Below are positions 20,096 through 33,399 of a stretch of DNA of 64,000 nucleotides, one piece after another. Under the pieces are notes generated by a model, which searched no databases, was not told the DNA's origin, and saw only the letters and a list, made by a program, of their open reading frames with translations. Source of the stretch: Dermacentor variabilis (Eukaryota; Arthropoda; Arachnida; Ixodida; Ixodidae). The stretch is taken from the NCBI RefSeq assembly GCF_050947875.1, contig NC_134572.1, forward strand, positions 117,149,709 through 117,213,708, written 5' to 3'. How positions within the stretch are numbered: position 1 is the stretch's first letter; each line of letters begins with the position of its first letter. A program made the position numbers and the translations under genes.

Positions 20096-23000
20096 AATAT
20101 CTGAACCGGTGGGGGGACTATGTGGATAAATAGTGTAAGGTACGTAGAATAGTACGTATATTTGTAATTACTTGCATGTACCTTATTTTGCTAACAAAAC
20201 ATAGGGGCAAAAGCTTTCTGATTCGCCCTCGTATGAAGCACCAAATTCACGGGACACTGCAAGTCTGGCTGCAATGCAGTGAAACGTCGTATACTTATTT
20301 ACCAAATCTACAAATTACCTGTAAGCAGGCTCACAGCCAACTAAGGCGTTCTTGTTTGGTGGAACGTCTATGCATAATCAGAAGAAATTGGTAAAGTGAT
20401 CACTTCATGATCTAACACTCGCTTACTTTTGTTCGTTTGTTTGTTTTTAGCGTAATGAAGGCTAAGCAAAAGAATATCAGGCGTGTAAAAAAGCATGCTG
20501 CCTAGAGACATCTTCAGCCAGCGAAAATGTGATTTTGTCAATGCATGAACCGCAGCGGGGGTGGCTGGCTTAATGATAGTCTCCCAGCGCTTGCACTAAC
20601 AAGTGATTGGGAGGGCAAAAAAACTCTGAGTAAAACCACACAAAGAACAGCAGTTATACAACAGGTAGGTTAAATCTAGGCATCACAGCGAAGACACAAA
20701 CGTGAAAATTTCACGTATGCGTAAGCGCAGCGAAATTTTCGAGGCTCAAAATTACGTGTAAGAAACTGAAATTCATCGTTATTCTGCAATTTCCCACGCG
20801 AGTAACCACAAGGGTCCGCATCTTGAGTGAAGCGAAGCAAACGCAAATGCTTCGTGCAGGGAACGCGGAGATGACTGGCCGGGGCCAAGACTTCGAATTC
20901 GCGACATTAGAAAACGTGAAGGAATTGTTCGTTGCGCGGCTATCAGTGATATCAAATTTGAAAATACCAATAATATATTCTGTGTCAATTAAACAACTGC
21001 TCCCAAAATTCTTTACGGGTATTTGACAAAATATCATGACTAAAACGCCTGTTCCGTAACGCTGACTTGCTCACCACTACATGGTGTTCGCGAACGTTCA
21101 CCCCCTATTAGCTCTAGCTACCCTTCACTTATTCGGCATCGCGGGCAGTCCCATAATGTAAACTGGGTAAATACCGTCGCCACCTTAGTAAGTACTATTG
21201 AAACTCACGTTACCTTCAAGTTTTCTCCCCCACTTAGGCATACGGCTTAGGCGTGGCAGAGCGGGTCGGGAATGTTAGTCTGCCCAGATAACTTGCACAA
21301 CTGCACACTCTTCGGGTAACCGAGATTCCCGAAGGGCAAATAAAACAAACTAAACATGACATTTATGATGTTTTTCGGCAACCGATGCGGGCTCTTTGTA
21401 CATATAGTGCACAAAGCTCACGTACCAGCCTAAACACGCGGCTACAGCACACACGTGGCGTTTCTCCCTATCTCTCTGTTTCTCTGCATCAAAGTCCAAC
21501 CAATTGTAAGTGTTATAGTCGTGCCTTTGATCTTTCATGTAGTTCGCAAGCGCTACCCAAATTCGACCGCTTTGACGGTGCTACTATCCGTAGATCTGCA
21601 GAATAGATGCTCGAGTTTCAAAATATCTTTTGCTTTGAACCACCTATCCCTAAATTTGTGCATACAAGGGACACTCCGAGTGTAATTGGCAGTGATTTTT
21701 GTACGCCAGTCTTGAGACAACATTTAGCGTCTGGTGCTAGACAGCAGGATTTTTCATGCAGTAACTCTCTGCTATGGGCGTGAGACAAGCGGCGTAATCT
21801 CTGCACGATGGTGCTATAGAAACTGAACAGCCAAGCGTAGTGATTTGTTTCGTAAGCATGCTGTTAAATTTCCCTACAGTAATGAAATTCCAACCGCAGT
21901 CATTCACAATTGGCGTTATGGTGCGTAGAGTAATGCGCATTTTCCTGCAACCCGGTGCCATAAGATTGGCAGGCGATGCTTAATATTGGGTGAATGAGCG
22001 TGCACTGCAGAGCGGTCGTCATTCTTGTGGAACACAGGAAATGTACTTGGTCGATAGACATCGTGACGGCCTAGTCACCGATGGTGTTTATTATTTTAGG
22101 ACACCGCGGAAGCTTCGTCGGTCTGCTCTGCTGAACTTATTGTCCTGTTGCGTAACAAACTTTAGCCTCACTCCGTTCGTTAGGGAATAGGCTGGGACAC
22201 ACTAAAATATTATTTATTTTTTATTTATGTGCATATACTGCAATCCCGATATAGCCCCGAGATTTCGCAGTGGGCGTGGAAATATGTTAAATCAGCACGG
22301 TATGTGAAACTAGCACAACGCGAAAAAAAAGATCATCACCACGATGTGCAGAACTATACGTAGTTATTCAAGGCATAACAAATTAAGAGGAAAATAAGGG
22401 GCAATAGTTACCATGTAATGTAAATAGGCATATTCCGAGTAAGTTTTTTTACTTCCTCACTGAACCGTCAACGATCTATCATTTGTTCAACATTTATACC
22501 AGTTAACGAACATTTTTGACCATTCGCAGCCAATTAAACGAAACAATGTTTAAAGGATTAGTGTGCAGCGTTCGGCGAGCATCGCGATAAACGAAATGAT
22601 CGTACTATTTTTCTTATCACCAGATTTGCCACGTGGCATAATGTGAGACTGAAATTACAAGTAAGCATCGAGGCCCGTTTCATGCAGATATTGCAACAAC
22701 GAACACGCGTCTGCAACGTTAGTGGACACGTGTACCATCTCGTGCAACGTCTTGCATGGCGAGCCTCCCCGCGCCTTGTCTGTGGCACTAAGCTGATACC
22801 GTATTGTTTCGATATCTCTAGATTTATGCGAGACAAGACTGGAAGTCAGTGCTGTGAAACATCAGAGGCTGGCGCAAGTGACTCAATGACACCACGTACT
22901 TCGGGTGCTATATAAGACAGCTCTACAGGGCCACAATGTGAAACTTTCAAAAATGTTTAAAAAATCTGCTGCGAATAAAATGGGGAACTATGAAAGAAGC

Positions 23001-24436
23001 AACGTCACTTCGAGTAGAAGACGGCACGCCTTCGTTTTCAACATTACAAAACTAATAAACCGGAAGCGCTGTGCATTAGTTTCAGTAGGGCTCCTGTATG
23101 CACTGCAGCTTGAAGGGTTCGCAAAGTCCCAGCCTGTGAATTTAATTTGTACTTCAACCGTTCGCGTATGTAGGGGGTGCATTGCTTGAGGGTGCTCGAA
23201 AGAGAATTAGGTGGGCAGGAAAAAAAAACAAGTTTTCGCAACCCGCTAGCCAGGTCAAAACACTTACGATGTATTACGTGCTGCTGCCGCATGCACGCAA
23301 CAAACACGCGTTCCGTGAGCGCACTCGAGAAAACCCACACACGGCCTTGTGAACGATTTTTTGAGTGCCTTTCCACTCTATAAGTCGAGCATGCTCGACT
23401 GCAGACCGATATAGCTTTCTTGTGGTTTCTTCCTTCCGCGTATTTCGGCATGGGCCCCTTGAAACATTAACTTCGCCATTGTGCACTCCATACAGTCCAT
23501 GACAAGCAGGCGACTAAGTCGTACCTTGCACTTTAAATCGACTGTTGCTTATAGATAACGCAAGTTGCGTACTCAAGCACTTTGGAAAACCTCCAGAGTA
23601 CGAAGTTGGCTATGGGTGGAGATCACTATTTCCGGTTTTCAATTTTGAAAATGTGCGGCGTTTAATGAAAAAGACTCAAGTGTGTCGTTTCAATTTTTTT
23701 TCGTTGACAGATTACTCGAATGACGAAGCGCCGGTGTTTTCAGCGTCTGTTTCGATGACATTAAGGGAAGGGTGACCATGATAATTCGCGGATTATTTGC
23801 TCAACTGTTTACCTGCTCATTTCTTGATAAGTTTCTTCCTAAACAGCGCAGAAGACTGTTTGCAGAGGTGTGGTCATAAGACCTAAAAGTCAGATATGCC
23901 GTCATCATGAAAATAAGCATATCTATTTAAACGTGGAGCAACAAACATTGTAAGTGGGGACGAGTTAGGGTAAAGAGTACATACGCCCAATCATATTAGT
24001 ATTACCGTAAAGCTAATATAGCAATCCGATATTTAATATCATTTCCATAATTTATATCTAGATTATCAACAGCAATCTCTTCGAATATCGGCGATCTGTG
24101 TGCCTGAGCAGAAAGCCCTATTTTATTTTTCGGCAATTTTCGTCATACTCACACGCACTTTAATTCTAGCAAGCATAGGTGTACTTCTCTTGGTTCTGTA
24201 GGTAATCATTGCCAGTATGATATACATACATTGTGTTTCTACGGGCTAAAATGTTAAGTTTACATAATTACCTATCTATATTTACCGCTGCTTCTTTATT
24301 ACTCTGCTCTGGAATATTGACATTTGTCTGGTTAAAACGAATCTAAGGAATTAAATTCGGCGTTGTTTATTGGCCATTCTCTTAAGTTTACCTGAAAACG
24401 CTCGACCCTGTCTTTGTCCGCAGACTGCCTATTTGC
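20096..24436. other. No gene or element recognised
   Basis: This is a long stretch with no frame above 110 residues and no family motif. An 18-bp perfect palindrome (agtcgagcatgctcgact) lies at 23383-23400. Frames at 22558-22836 and 23044-23451 look like chance frames. Confidence 0.45.
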
Positions 24437-24573
24437 ATTATAAACATGCTGCGCAAGATTCACAAGAAAAGAAAAAAAGAGGACAGAACAGATCGCAGCA
24501 ACAGTACTGCGCTCTGTCCTGTCCTCTTTTCTTTTTTTCTTTTCTTACGCATCTTGCGGTGCACGTTTATAAT
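24437..24573. repeat. Imperfect long foldback (arms about 60 bp)
   Basis: Left arm from attataaac at 24437 and right arm ending gtttataat at 24573 are inverted copies. Both carry the block aagaaaagaaaaaaag followed by gaggacag(a/g)acag, then cgcag next to the centre (caacagta). A few indels and substitutions separate the arms. No coding content. Confidence 0.85.
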
Positions 24574-24940
24574 TCAAGTATGAAGCAACTAGTCCTCAAG
24601 AAAGTATTATTGCAACAGATGTCTATTTGTGTTCTTACGATGAGCAGTAACCGCAAAATTTTTCCGAGCTGACAGACGGCGGAACGAAAAGCAGGCCTCG
24701 TTGTAGTCAATGCATTCTCCCTCAAACCGGAAGACGCTGTGGCTACTTCTTTGCGACAGCATCCACTACGTAAATTCCAGAACAAACGGGAAAATCACGA
24801 GAAAGTTTGAACTTTTCGCGAATTCCGAGGGCCGAAAAATTTTGCGGTGGGCTGTACCTATGCGTGCTATCCTTGTGACAGTGCTACCGCCTTGCAAGAT
24901 CCGCATATTTTACCAAGTTCTTTTCTCTTCGGCGGCGCAG

Positions 24941-25041
24941 GGAAGCATCTTCGAGCAGCGAACGAGCGAGTTCTCGAAAACGATAGGGCGGCGGATACAA
25001 GTGTTCAGCTCCGGGGGCGGGATGTTCTCGTCCCACAACAA
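24941..25041 (+). other. Exon-like segment with good splice signals; may be repeat-derived
   Basis: A pyrimidine-rich tract (ttcttttctcttc) leads to gcag at 24937-24940, and aagtaagt at the right gives a strong donor at 25042. The 101 bases between are open in two frames: GSIFEQRTSEFSKTIGRR... and a second ending LRGRDVLVPQQ. The second resembles ARGRNVLAPPRSK at 36377-36420, which is also followed by aagtaagt. That pairing argues for a dispersed element rather than a private exon. I do not recognise either protein. Confidence 0.3.
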
Positions 25042-25099
25042 GTAAGTGCCCCGCGGACGCCTCCAGGGATCGCGGGATGCTCGACGGGATAGATGGTCG

Positions 25100-27100
25100 C
25101 CCGTTGAGCCCGGCATCGTCCCTTGACGTCAAGCACGTTCTGCAAGCGCGATGCATGTGTTTTTGTGTGCGTGCATGCTATAGTAACCGTATACACTGCT
25201 CCTCAACGAGTGTACATCACCTGTTTGCCTTTTTTTCTTTCAGTTGCATGCACGCGCGGCCTAAATTACTCCATCCAGAAAAGTTAATTTCGAAGACTGG
25301 TTTCTGTCATGAAAACATCTATAGACGCTGTAACGCTATGGTAAGGGTGTTTAACGTATGATACTTGTTCCAAGCTCTCGTTATGGTGGCGGACAACGCT
25401 AACTGCTTCGTCGTTCTCTAGTTTTCAGGAAGCAGGTCGCTCACTACGCTGCGCGCTATTTATTTGGGAGGTGCTGTTGAAAAGTCTTTCGCGTTCTCCA
25501 CGATGTTTTAGTTAGCCGCTCTGATTTGCTGTAACTAAAGCGCGGGAACGTCACTGAGATTAGGTTAGGGAATGGGCGACGCCATGGCAAGCACGAAGTT
25601 GACGAGAGCGCAGCCGTCGTCCAAACTGTTTCGTTGGGCCTTCACAGGCAGCTGCAGGCGCGACTCCTACTTAAACAGAACGTAACCTCTGGAACGCACA
25701 ATTGTGATGTGATTTTCGGACCGTCACAAGAAACAAATTGAAACGTAATGTTCTTCAGTGCTGGTCCCCATAATAAACGCCTCGGCAATCGTTCTTGTTC
25801 CTGTATAATGTTGTCCGCTATGCGACCGTTTCACACTGCGCTAGAAACTGACAGAAACGTTTAAACTTAGTCGTTTGGACAGCATTGGTACCATTTGTAA
25901 CTTTCGTGTTCTTATTTACCTGTACAGAACAGTTCAAAGTGGGCCGTAACATGAAATATTATTTTTTTGAAATATACCGATTTAATGCTGTATCGAGTGT
26001 CCCGAAGACCGTTCGAAAAAACTATTTCGTTAGCTTAAACGTTTTTTTTTTTTCTCAGGCAATCATATTTCTCGCGTAGCTTTGTCGTTTTAGTACTGGC
26101 GCACTCGATCAATGCTGAATTCTACGGCTTTTGAGTGCTGAGCACTGTCCTCTTAGCTGTCCTTCGCCGCGATTACAATGAGGACATTGGAAGTAGCCCG
26201 GAAAACAGGACAGTAGAACGCAGTGAGAGAACGTTTCACAGGCTCATCATGTCGTCGTTGTCTGCTCGCAGCTCTCTCGTGAAATATGCAGCCGTAGAAA
26301 AGAAGCTTTAAGCGTGATAAGACAAGCAATCGACGGTGACAGAGTGCCACCACTTGACGAGAATTACGGACAGAAAAGAGGCTGACCCAGCTATCAGAAA
26401 AAAAAATGATTATCGGCGCAAATTCTGCTCACCGAGGCCGATACATGCGTATGCATTAGGAGAAAAAAAAGCAAGTCAACGAAGGAGTCTAAACATGTGA
26501 TAAAGAATACAATGGTCTGTGAACACAAAATGCGCAATTGCCACTTCATGAGGTATCTTATCTCTTCGTCACTGTCGCTGACGGAAAAAAAATGTGGAGA
26601 TATGCAGATTGGATAGGTTAGTTAATAGTGTATCTCTCTTTTATCTTATGAACAATGATAACCATCCACACCTCATACGCCCACTAACGCAGACACTGCT
26701 GACTAAATTATGATATGAAACGTATCGCAAGCAGCGCGCGCCTGCGCTATCTCAAATATGCATTACGATAACGTACGTGGAATATGTAAGCACGCTGTCC
26801 ATCAGCCTGCATGACAGAGATTCCAAATCTCAGAAACTGGCACGCATCCACGTTGTAGTCATTACTAGCGCCATATGTAGTCTTCACGTTCGTCCTTTTT
26901 TTTTTCTGTAGCTGCTATTGCCCCATATCACAAACATTTTTGTTGCTTTTCGATCAGTCGTCTTTTTTTACTTTTCTTTTACCAACAAGTCCCGCTCTTC
27001 TATGCTGATCGCCGTTGCCACGTAGTGTTGTGCGCCTCTGGCTCTTCGATCGCACGTTTTGTTTTGCCTACAATCCGTGTTCGCACCTACATTTTCTTAC
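25100..27100. other. No gene or element recognised
   Basis: AT-rich, with poly-A and poly-T runs near 26041, 26398, 26464 and 26899. No frame has a recognisable domain. Confidence 0.5.
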
Positions 27101-27121
27101 GCGCCCTTCAAGAAATCACTA

Positions 27122-27357
27122 ACCGCCGGGGTTGCTCAGTGGCTATGGTGTTGGGCTGCTGGGCACGAGGTCTCGGGATCGAATCCTGGCCACGACGGCC
27201 GCATTTCGATGGGGGCGAAATGCGAAAACACCCGTGTACTTAGATTTAGGTGCACGTTAAAGAACCCCAGAGGGTCGAAATTTCCGGAGTCCTCCACTAC
27301 GGCGTGCCTCATAATCAGAAAGTCGTTTTGGCACGTAAAACCCCGTAATTAATTTTT
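27122..27357 (+). mobile_element. tRNA-derived SINE with target duplication
   Basis: Same family as 12987-13226: A-box region ggttgctcagtggctatgg, B box ggatcgaatcc, then the same body blocks. Differences include tctcggg for tcgcggg in the head and a poly-T-rich tail. Flanking aaatcacta is repeated at 27113-27121 and 27364-27372; with one mismatch the match extends to about 15 bases. The frames running through it are artefacts of the SINE. Confidence 0.9.
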
Positions 27358-27900
27358 TTCAACAAATCACTATGTTGAGTGCCGTGTCTCTAATACTGAA
27401 GTCTCAAGGTGCACTATCAGTTGCCATCGAGCCCGATTGGAATTCAAATTTCTGACCGCGATTGGATTCTTTCCGCAGCTTGCTCACGGGAGCTCATCGC
27501 GATGAAGAAATTTGATCCCGATCAGGCTTGTTCCCGATCAAAAGTGCGTCTTGTAACGCGCCTGCTAACTTATTTCTGGTCTCCAGATTCCTGCGCGGTT
27601 ACAAAATATCAAATGCCTTGAAACAAACTATCTGAATTTTCAACAATTTCGCAATCGTGTATGCGTGTTTGTCGTCCTGTAGGGAACTGCTGGGGCAGGC
27701 ATTTTATTTCGGCTTTTGTTTTTCTCTGCTGTTTGTTCTTATGACGTCATTGGATCATCGCCATTTGCAGGTGGAATATCGAATGCCAAATCACTTTCCT
27801 TTTTCTTGTTTTAAGTGGAGGAGTTGCTTTTGTTTGGCTTGTCTGGCTGTACGAAAACTGAAAACCAGTATGATATCGCAAGACGGTGGTTGCCCGCTTG

Positions 27901-27910
27901 AGAGCAGATT
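27901..27910. repeat. Target duplication of the RTE LINE (3' side of the element)
   Basis: agagcagatt is repeated exactly at 30838-30847, giving both borders of the RTE element. Confidence 0.8.
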
Positions 27911-30837
27911 CATCATCATTATCAGCCTAGTTACGCCCACTGCAGGGCAAAGGCCTCTCCCATACTTCTCCAACTAACCCGGTCATGTACTAATTGTGGC
28001 CATGTTGTCCCTGCAAACGTCTTAATGTCATCCGCCCACCTAACTTTCTGCCGCCCCCTGCTACGCATCCCTTCCCTTGGAATCCAGTCCGTAACCCTTA
28101 GTGACCATCGGTTATCTTCCCTCCTCATTACATGTCCGGCCCATGCCCATTTCTTTTTCTTGATTTCAACTAAGATGTCGTTTACCCGCGTTTGTTCCCT
28201 CACCCAATCTGCTCTTTTCTTATCCCTTAACGTTACACCTATCATTCTTCTTTCCATAGCTCGTTGCGTCGTCCTCAATTTCAGCAAAATCCTTTTCGTA
28301 AGCCTCCAGGTTTCTGCCCCATATGTGAGTACTGGTAACACACAGCTGTTATACACTTTCCTTTTGAGGGATAGTGGCAACCTGCTGTTCATGATTTGAG
28401 AGTGCCTGCCAAACGCACCCCAGCCCATTCTTATTCTTCTGGTTATTTCAGTCTCATGATCCGGATCCGTGGTCACTACCTGCCCTAAGTAGATGTATTC
28501 CCTTACCCCTTCCAGTGCTTCGCTACCTATCGTAAACTGCTGTTCTCTTCCGAGCCTGTTAAACAATACTTTAGATTAATTTTCAGACCCACCCTTCTGA
28601 TTTGCCTCTCCAGGTCAGTGAGCATACATTGCAATTGGTCTCCTGAGTTACTAAGCAAGGCAATATCATCAGCGAATCGCAAGTTGCTAAGGTATTCTCC
28701 ATTAACTTTTATCCCCAATTCTTCCCACTCCAGGCCTCTGAATACCTCCTGTAAACATGCTGTGAATAGCATTGGAGATATCGTATCTCCCTGTCTGACG
28801 CCTTTCTTTATAGGGATTTTGTTGCTTTCTTTGTGGAGGACTACGGTGGCTGTGGAGCCGCTATAGATATCTTCCCGGATCTTTACATATGGCTCATCTA
28901 CACCCTGATTCCGTAATGCCTCCATGACTGCTGAGGTTTCGACTGAATCAAACGCTTTCTCGTAATCAATGAAAGCTATATATAAGGGTTGGTTATATTC
29001 TGCACATTTCTCTATCACTTGATTGATAGTGTGAATATGGTCTATTGTTGAGTAGCCTTTACGGAATCCTGCCTGGTCCTTTGGTTGACTGAAGTCTAAG
29101 GTGTTCCTGATTCTATTTGCGATTACCTTAGTAAATACTTTGTAGGCAACGGACAGTAAGCTGATCGGTCTATAATTTTTCAAGTCATTGGCGTCCCCTT
29201 TCTTATGGATTAGGATTATGTTAGCGTTCTTCCAAGATTCCGGTACGCTCGAGGTTATGAGGCATTGCGTATACAGGGTGGCCAGTTTCTCTAGAACAAT
29301 CTGACCACCATCCTTCAACAAATCTGCTGTTACCTGATCCTCCCCAGCTGCCTTCCCCCTTTGCATAGCTCTTCTTTACTTCTTCTGGCGTTACCTGTGG
29401 GATTTCGAATTCCTCTAGGCTATTTTCTCTTCCACTATCGTCGTGGGTGCCACTGGTACTGTATAAATCTCTATAGAACTCCTCAGCCACTTGAACTATC
29501 TCATCCATATTAGTAACGATATTGCCGGCTTTGTCTCTTAACGCACACATCTGATTCTTGCCTATTCCTAGTTTCTTCTTCACTGTTTTTAGGCTTCCTC
29601 CGTTCCTGAGAGCCTGTTCAATTCTATCCATATTATAGTTCCTGATGTCCGCTGTCTTACGCTTGTTGATTAACTTAGAAAGTTCTGCCAGTTCTGTTCT
29701 AGCTGTAGGGTTAGAGGCTTTCATACATTGGCGTTTCTTGATCAGATCTTTCGTCTCCTGCGATAGCTTACTGGTTTCCTGTCTCACGGCGTTACCACCG
29801 ACTTCTATTGCGCACTCCTTAATGGTGCCCATGAGATAGTCGTTCATTGCTTCAACACTAAGGTCCTCTTCCTGAGTTAAAGCCGAATACCTGTTCTGTA
29901 GCTTGATCCGGAATTCCTCTAGTTTCCCTCTTACCGCTAACTCATTGATTGGCTTCTTGTGTACCAGTTTCTTCCGTTCCCTCCTCAAGTCTAGGCTAAT
30001 TCGAGTTCTTACCATCCTATGGTCACTGCAGCGTACCTTGCCGAGCACGTCTACATCTTGTATGATGCCAGGGTTCGCGCAGAGTATGAAGTCGATTTCA
30101 TTTCTAGTCTCACCATTCGGGCTCCTCCACGTCCACTTTCGACTAACCCGCTTGCGGAAAAAGGTGTTCATTATCCGCATATTATTCTGTTCTGCAAACT
30201 CTACTAATAATTCTCCTCTGCTATTCCTAAAGCCTATGCCATATTCCCCCACTGACTTGTCTCCAGCCTGCTTCTTGCCTACCCTGGCATTGAAGTCGCC
30301 CATCAGTATAGTGTATTTTGTTTTGACTTTACCCATCGCCGATTCCACGTCTTCATAAAAGCTTTCGACTTCCTGGTCATCATGACTGCATGTAGGGGCA
30401 TAAACTTGTACCACCTTCAATTTGTACCTCTTATTAAGTTTCACAACAAGACCTGCCACCCTCTCGTTAATGCTGTAGAATTCCTGTATGTTACCAGCTA
30501 TTTCCTTATTAATCAGGAATCCGACTCCTAGTTCTCGTCTCTCCGCTAAGCCCCGGTAACACAGTACATGCCCGCTTTTTAGCACTGTATATGCTTCTTT
30601 TGTCCTCCTAACCTCACTGAGCCCTATTATATCCCATTTACTACCCTCTAATTCCTCCAATAACACTGCTAGACTCGCCTCACTAGATAGCGTTCTAACG
30701 TTAAACGTTGCCAGGTTCAGATTCCAATGGCGGCCTGTCCGGAGTCAGGTATTCTTAGCACCCTCTGCAGCGTCACAGATCTGACCGCCGCCGTGGTCAG
30801 TTGCTTCGCGGCTGCTGGGGACTAAGGGCCGGGTCTA
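27911..30837 (-). mobile_element. RTE-type LINE, near full length, two main frameshifts
   Basis: The element is 2927 bp between perfect 10-bp duplications. Read on the minus strand it has a short GC-rich 5' leader, one long EN-RT frame and a 3' end in taatgatgatgaat, the short simple-repeat tail typical of RTE elements. Both the length and the single ORF suit the RTE clade (usually 3-3.3 kb). Only two clear disruptions were found, so this is the youngest-looking autonomous element in the window. Confidence 0.92.
27931..30744 (-). pseudogene. RTE endonuclease-reverse transcriptase ORF, two frameshifts
   Basis: The frame is open from about 30744, where no ATG is seen before HWNLNLATFNVRTL, so the start is unresolved. 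Endonuclease motifs: GLSEVRR, VYAPT, LMGDFNARVG, NEIDFIL and SDHRMV. Near 29365 the frame breaks: EEVKKS is followed by out-of-frame residues while the true path resumes at MQRGKAAGEDQVTADLLKDG. RT motifs: AFIDYEKAFDSV (A), GVRQGDTISPMLF (B) and FADD at 28665-28676 (C). A second break near 28560-28575 looks like a small deletion: GLKINL then loss, resuming at MFNRLGREQQFTIGSEALEG. The C-terminus has WAWAGHVMRR and RSRGRQKVRWADDIK, ending at 27931. All catalytic residues I can judge are kept. Confidence 0.9.
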
Positions 30838-30847
30838 AGAGCAGATT
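30838..30847. repeat. Target duplication of the RTE LINE (5' side of the element)
   Basis: agagcagatt, identical to 27901-27910. Confidence 0.8.
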
Positions 30848-32577
30848 ACGCGGTCGTAAATCTGCCGTGACGCAACAGTGCTGTGGAGTCTCTTCGGCGT
30901 CGATTACGCTGGATTCGACAGGTTCGCCAACAGTTTCCTATTATCTGAATAAGTGCGGCGTTATCCAGTGCGTCGCGGTTCAATATGAGTGACTGGGTAG
31001 GTAACAAGAAAACGCCATGAACGCTTTAGTGTTTGTGCCAGTACGTCTACTGCAAGTCATTTAAATGCTTGATATGGCGCGAGGGAACAGTGCATTTGGC
31101 AGTTGTTGGCTTAAGCATGGCTAGTGCAGCGGTTCGCTACATATTGTTCTTATTCTATATTAATTTTATGTTTACTTGCTTGCTAGTGTTTTACTCAGGT
31201 CAGTCTGATCGTTGAAGCAATTTGAAGGTTCTAAACATAGGTACCAGCCACAGTTGCTACTTGCCCTCTATCTTGTTACACTCCATCTCATTACGATTTC
31301 ATTAAGCGGCAGCTTGGCGCTGAGAATCTGTACTGTATACTATTCAAAATATTTTTTTTTAAATTTGGTTAAAGCTTAACGCACACTTTCGTTGAACCGA
31401 ACAGCACCGTATTCCTTTTTATGCGTATATGCATGCAATTAGACTCAAAGTGGTGGTTGGTTACCATAACAAAGCTGATTTACTAACAGCCTCGCGTTCA
31501 GGATGACGGCTGCCAGAGTTTCAAAAAAAGAAGTTCGAGCAGGCGCTACTGGCTGGAGAATCTCTCTCTCTCTCTCTCTCTGAACTTCCACTTCAGCTTG
31601 TCCAATTACTTGTGGCTAGTTGTAACAAGATGCAGCGATTGATCACCGCTTTCCAACAACGACCCAATGAATTGTTGCGTCTCGCCACCAGACATGCGTC
31701 CAATCCGTCGGCAGCGAGAGAACAGGTCTGTGTCTAAACAAAGGCGGCGACCGCGGCGGAACCGGACGCGCCTAAACGGAGCTTCTATAAATTGCGGCAG
31801 TAAAAGTTTATCTGCGGGGCTCCAAAATAGCGCCTTCAGACGCGAGGAGGCTCGCCTGCTTGGCTCTTTCGGTTGTTGCTGCTGTCTCCGTATCTTTCTT
31901 TTTTTCTTGTCAGCGTCTGTCGACACGAACACGCGAAGATGAAAACGCGAGGCACCTCTCAGCGCAGACAGCCAAAGAAACCTGTTTTACGAGATCGGAT
32001 TGCGCGCACGCACCACCAGCTTCTTTTGTGTGAGGTGTCCGCGTCTCCGGCGTGCATTTTCTACCCTTGTCAAACAGGCGCGGACGCACTTTCAGTTCCC
32101 TACTAAAAGTCGATTCTCGCAGAATATTCGAGCGAAATGAAAGCGTATACTGCCTTTACGCGCAATCCGAGATTCACTGCTCGCGGAGCTAGCTGGCCCA
32201 CTGCGCGGAAAAAAATGTCGTTGCAGTCGCGCAGGACATGAAACGTGCTTTGCGAGCGCTCTTTTAGCCGCATAAAACGCGTCGTTAAAAGAACTCAACA
32301 GCAATATACACGCATGTTGCGAGACTTGGGTTTGTGTTTGTTGTTCAATGTTCAGCTTCGCCAACGTAATCATTCGCCACTCGTTAAGAGACTAGCAGGC
32401 AATTTACAGACGCTCGTTTAGTCGGGCCAGCATTACTCCGGTCGAAATCAGCCGTGTTGTTGTGTTCAAAAAAATTTGAAAGCCGCGATTTTTCAGCCAG
32501 CAGCAGTTACGGTCTATGGAATGTGCTGAGTGTGTCTATCCGTGCGCAAAGTATTAGGATCAATTATCGTTATTCGA
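30848..32577. other. No gene recognised; CT tract and a GC-richer stretch
   Basis: A (TC)n tract lies at 31554-31581. 31660-32060 is richer in CG dinucleotides and includes ctataaattgcgg near 31786, which resembles a TATA context, but there is no coding frame with a known domain to attach it to. Confidence 0.4.
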
Positions 32578-32830
32578 AACTTAACTTCACTTCACTTTAT
32601 TACCTTAAAGGCCCCCGGGGTTGGGGGTGTTACATAAGGGGTGGGTTACATGTATAAATCATAATAAACAAAGAAAACGCGTAATGAACATAAATTAATC
32701 ACTGTTAAATATAGTAGTTATACAATTCAGAAAACACGAAGGCAATGAATGACGCCGTCAGTGCAGTGATCCAGAATAAATTCTGACCACAAAGGTATCC
32801 TTAGCGTCTAAGGCGGCAGAGTAAATTAGA
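32578..32830 (-). mobile_element. CR1/L2-like LINE 3' UTR remnant
   Basis: The plus strand has ttcacttcactttattacctt then aaaggcccccggggttggggg and acataaggggtgggtta. Read on the minus strand this is a LINE 3' end with AATAAA followed by a (GAAGT)n-like tail, a form known for tick CR1-type elements. The coding part is lost; the 5' border is approximate. Confidence 0.6.
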
Positions 32831-32855
32831 GGATTTTTTCGCGCAGTGACCCTAT

Positions 32856-32945
32856 GCGCAATGCGGCCGCCACGGCCAGAATTCAAACACGCGGTCTACA
32901 GTGTTGGGCAGCGGGACGCCACACTCGCTAAGGCACCACTGAGGT
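32856..32945 (-). mobile_element. tRNA-derived SINE head, degraded
   Basis: gcaatgcggccgccacggccagaattcaaacacgcgg, followed by cagtgttgggcagc and cactgaggtg, is the reverse complement of the SINE head (B box decayed to gaattcaaacac). The body is missing. Confidence 0.55.
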
Positions 32946-33399
32946 GATTTATGCATCCTTGTGTTCATTTAGGTATTGATGTTTACATTGCTGGGAACTT
33001 TTGTGAACGCAGCTGTGAATGTACAGCTGTGAACGTCAGATTCTCAACAATTCTGAATAAGCACTAGGGAGCACACATTGAACAGACAGTAACACTGAGG
33101 AAAATAAAGCTGTGTTGTACTTTCCAAACGAAGTATAACCAAATGGTTGGAAAATGAGTGTACTACAGCTATGATTTCCATGATGGCCATAATAATTGCA
33201 TCGCCTATTATTCCTCTCGAAATCATGCATTGAAGCTCGGCGACAACGGCTAGCCAAGAGCGCCTACTTCTTTTTTTTTGTGACAGATATGGGTCTTCGC
33301 GCATTTCTTTCCATCGCTGACGTGACCCGAAGGGAAAGACACGTCCGGAGGCAATAAGCCTTCATTTGTCTCTCCTTGTGTGCTTTCTTCTGACTTCCT

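Noticed and set aside
28025..28399. 124-residue plus-strand frame
   Set aside because: Shadow of the RTE ORF on the opposite strand; the same holds for 29903-30358.
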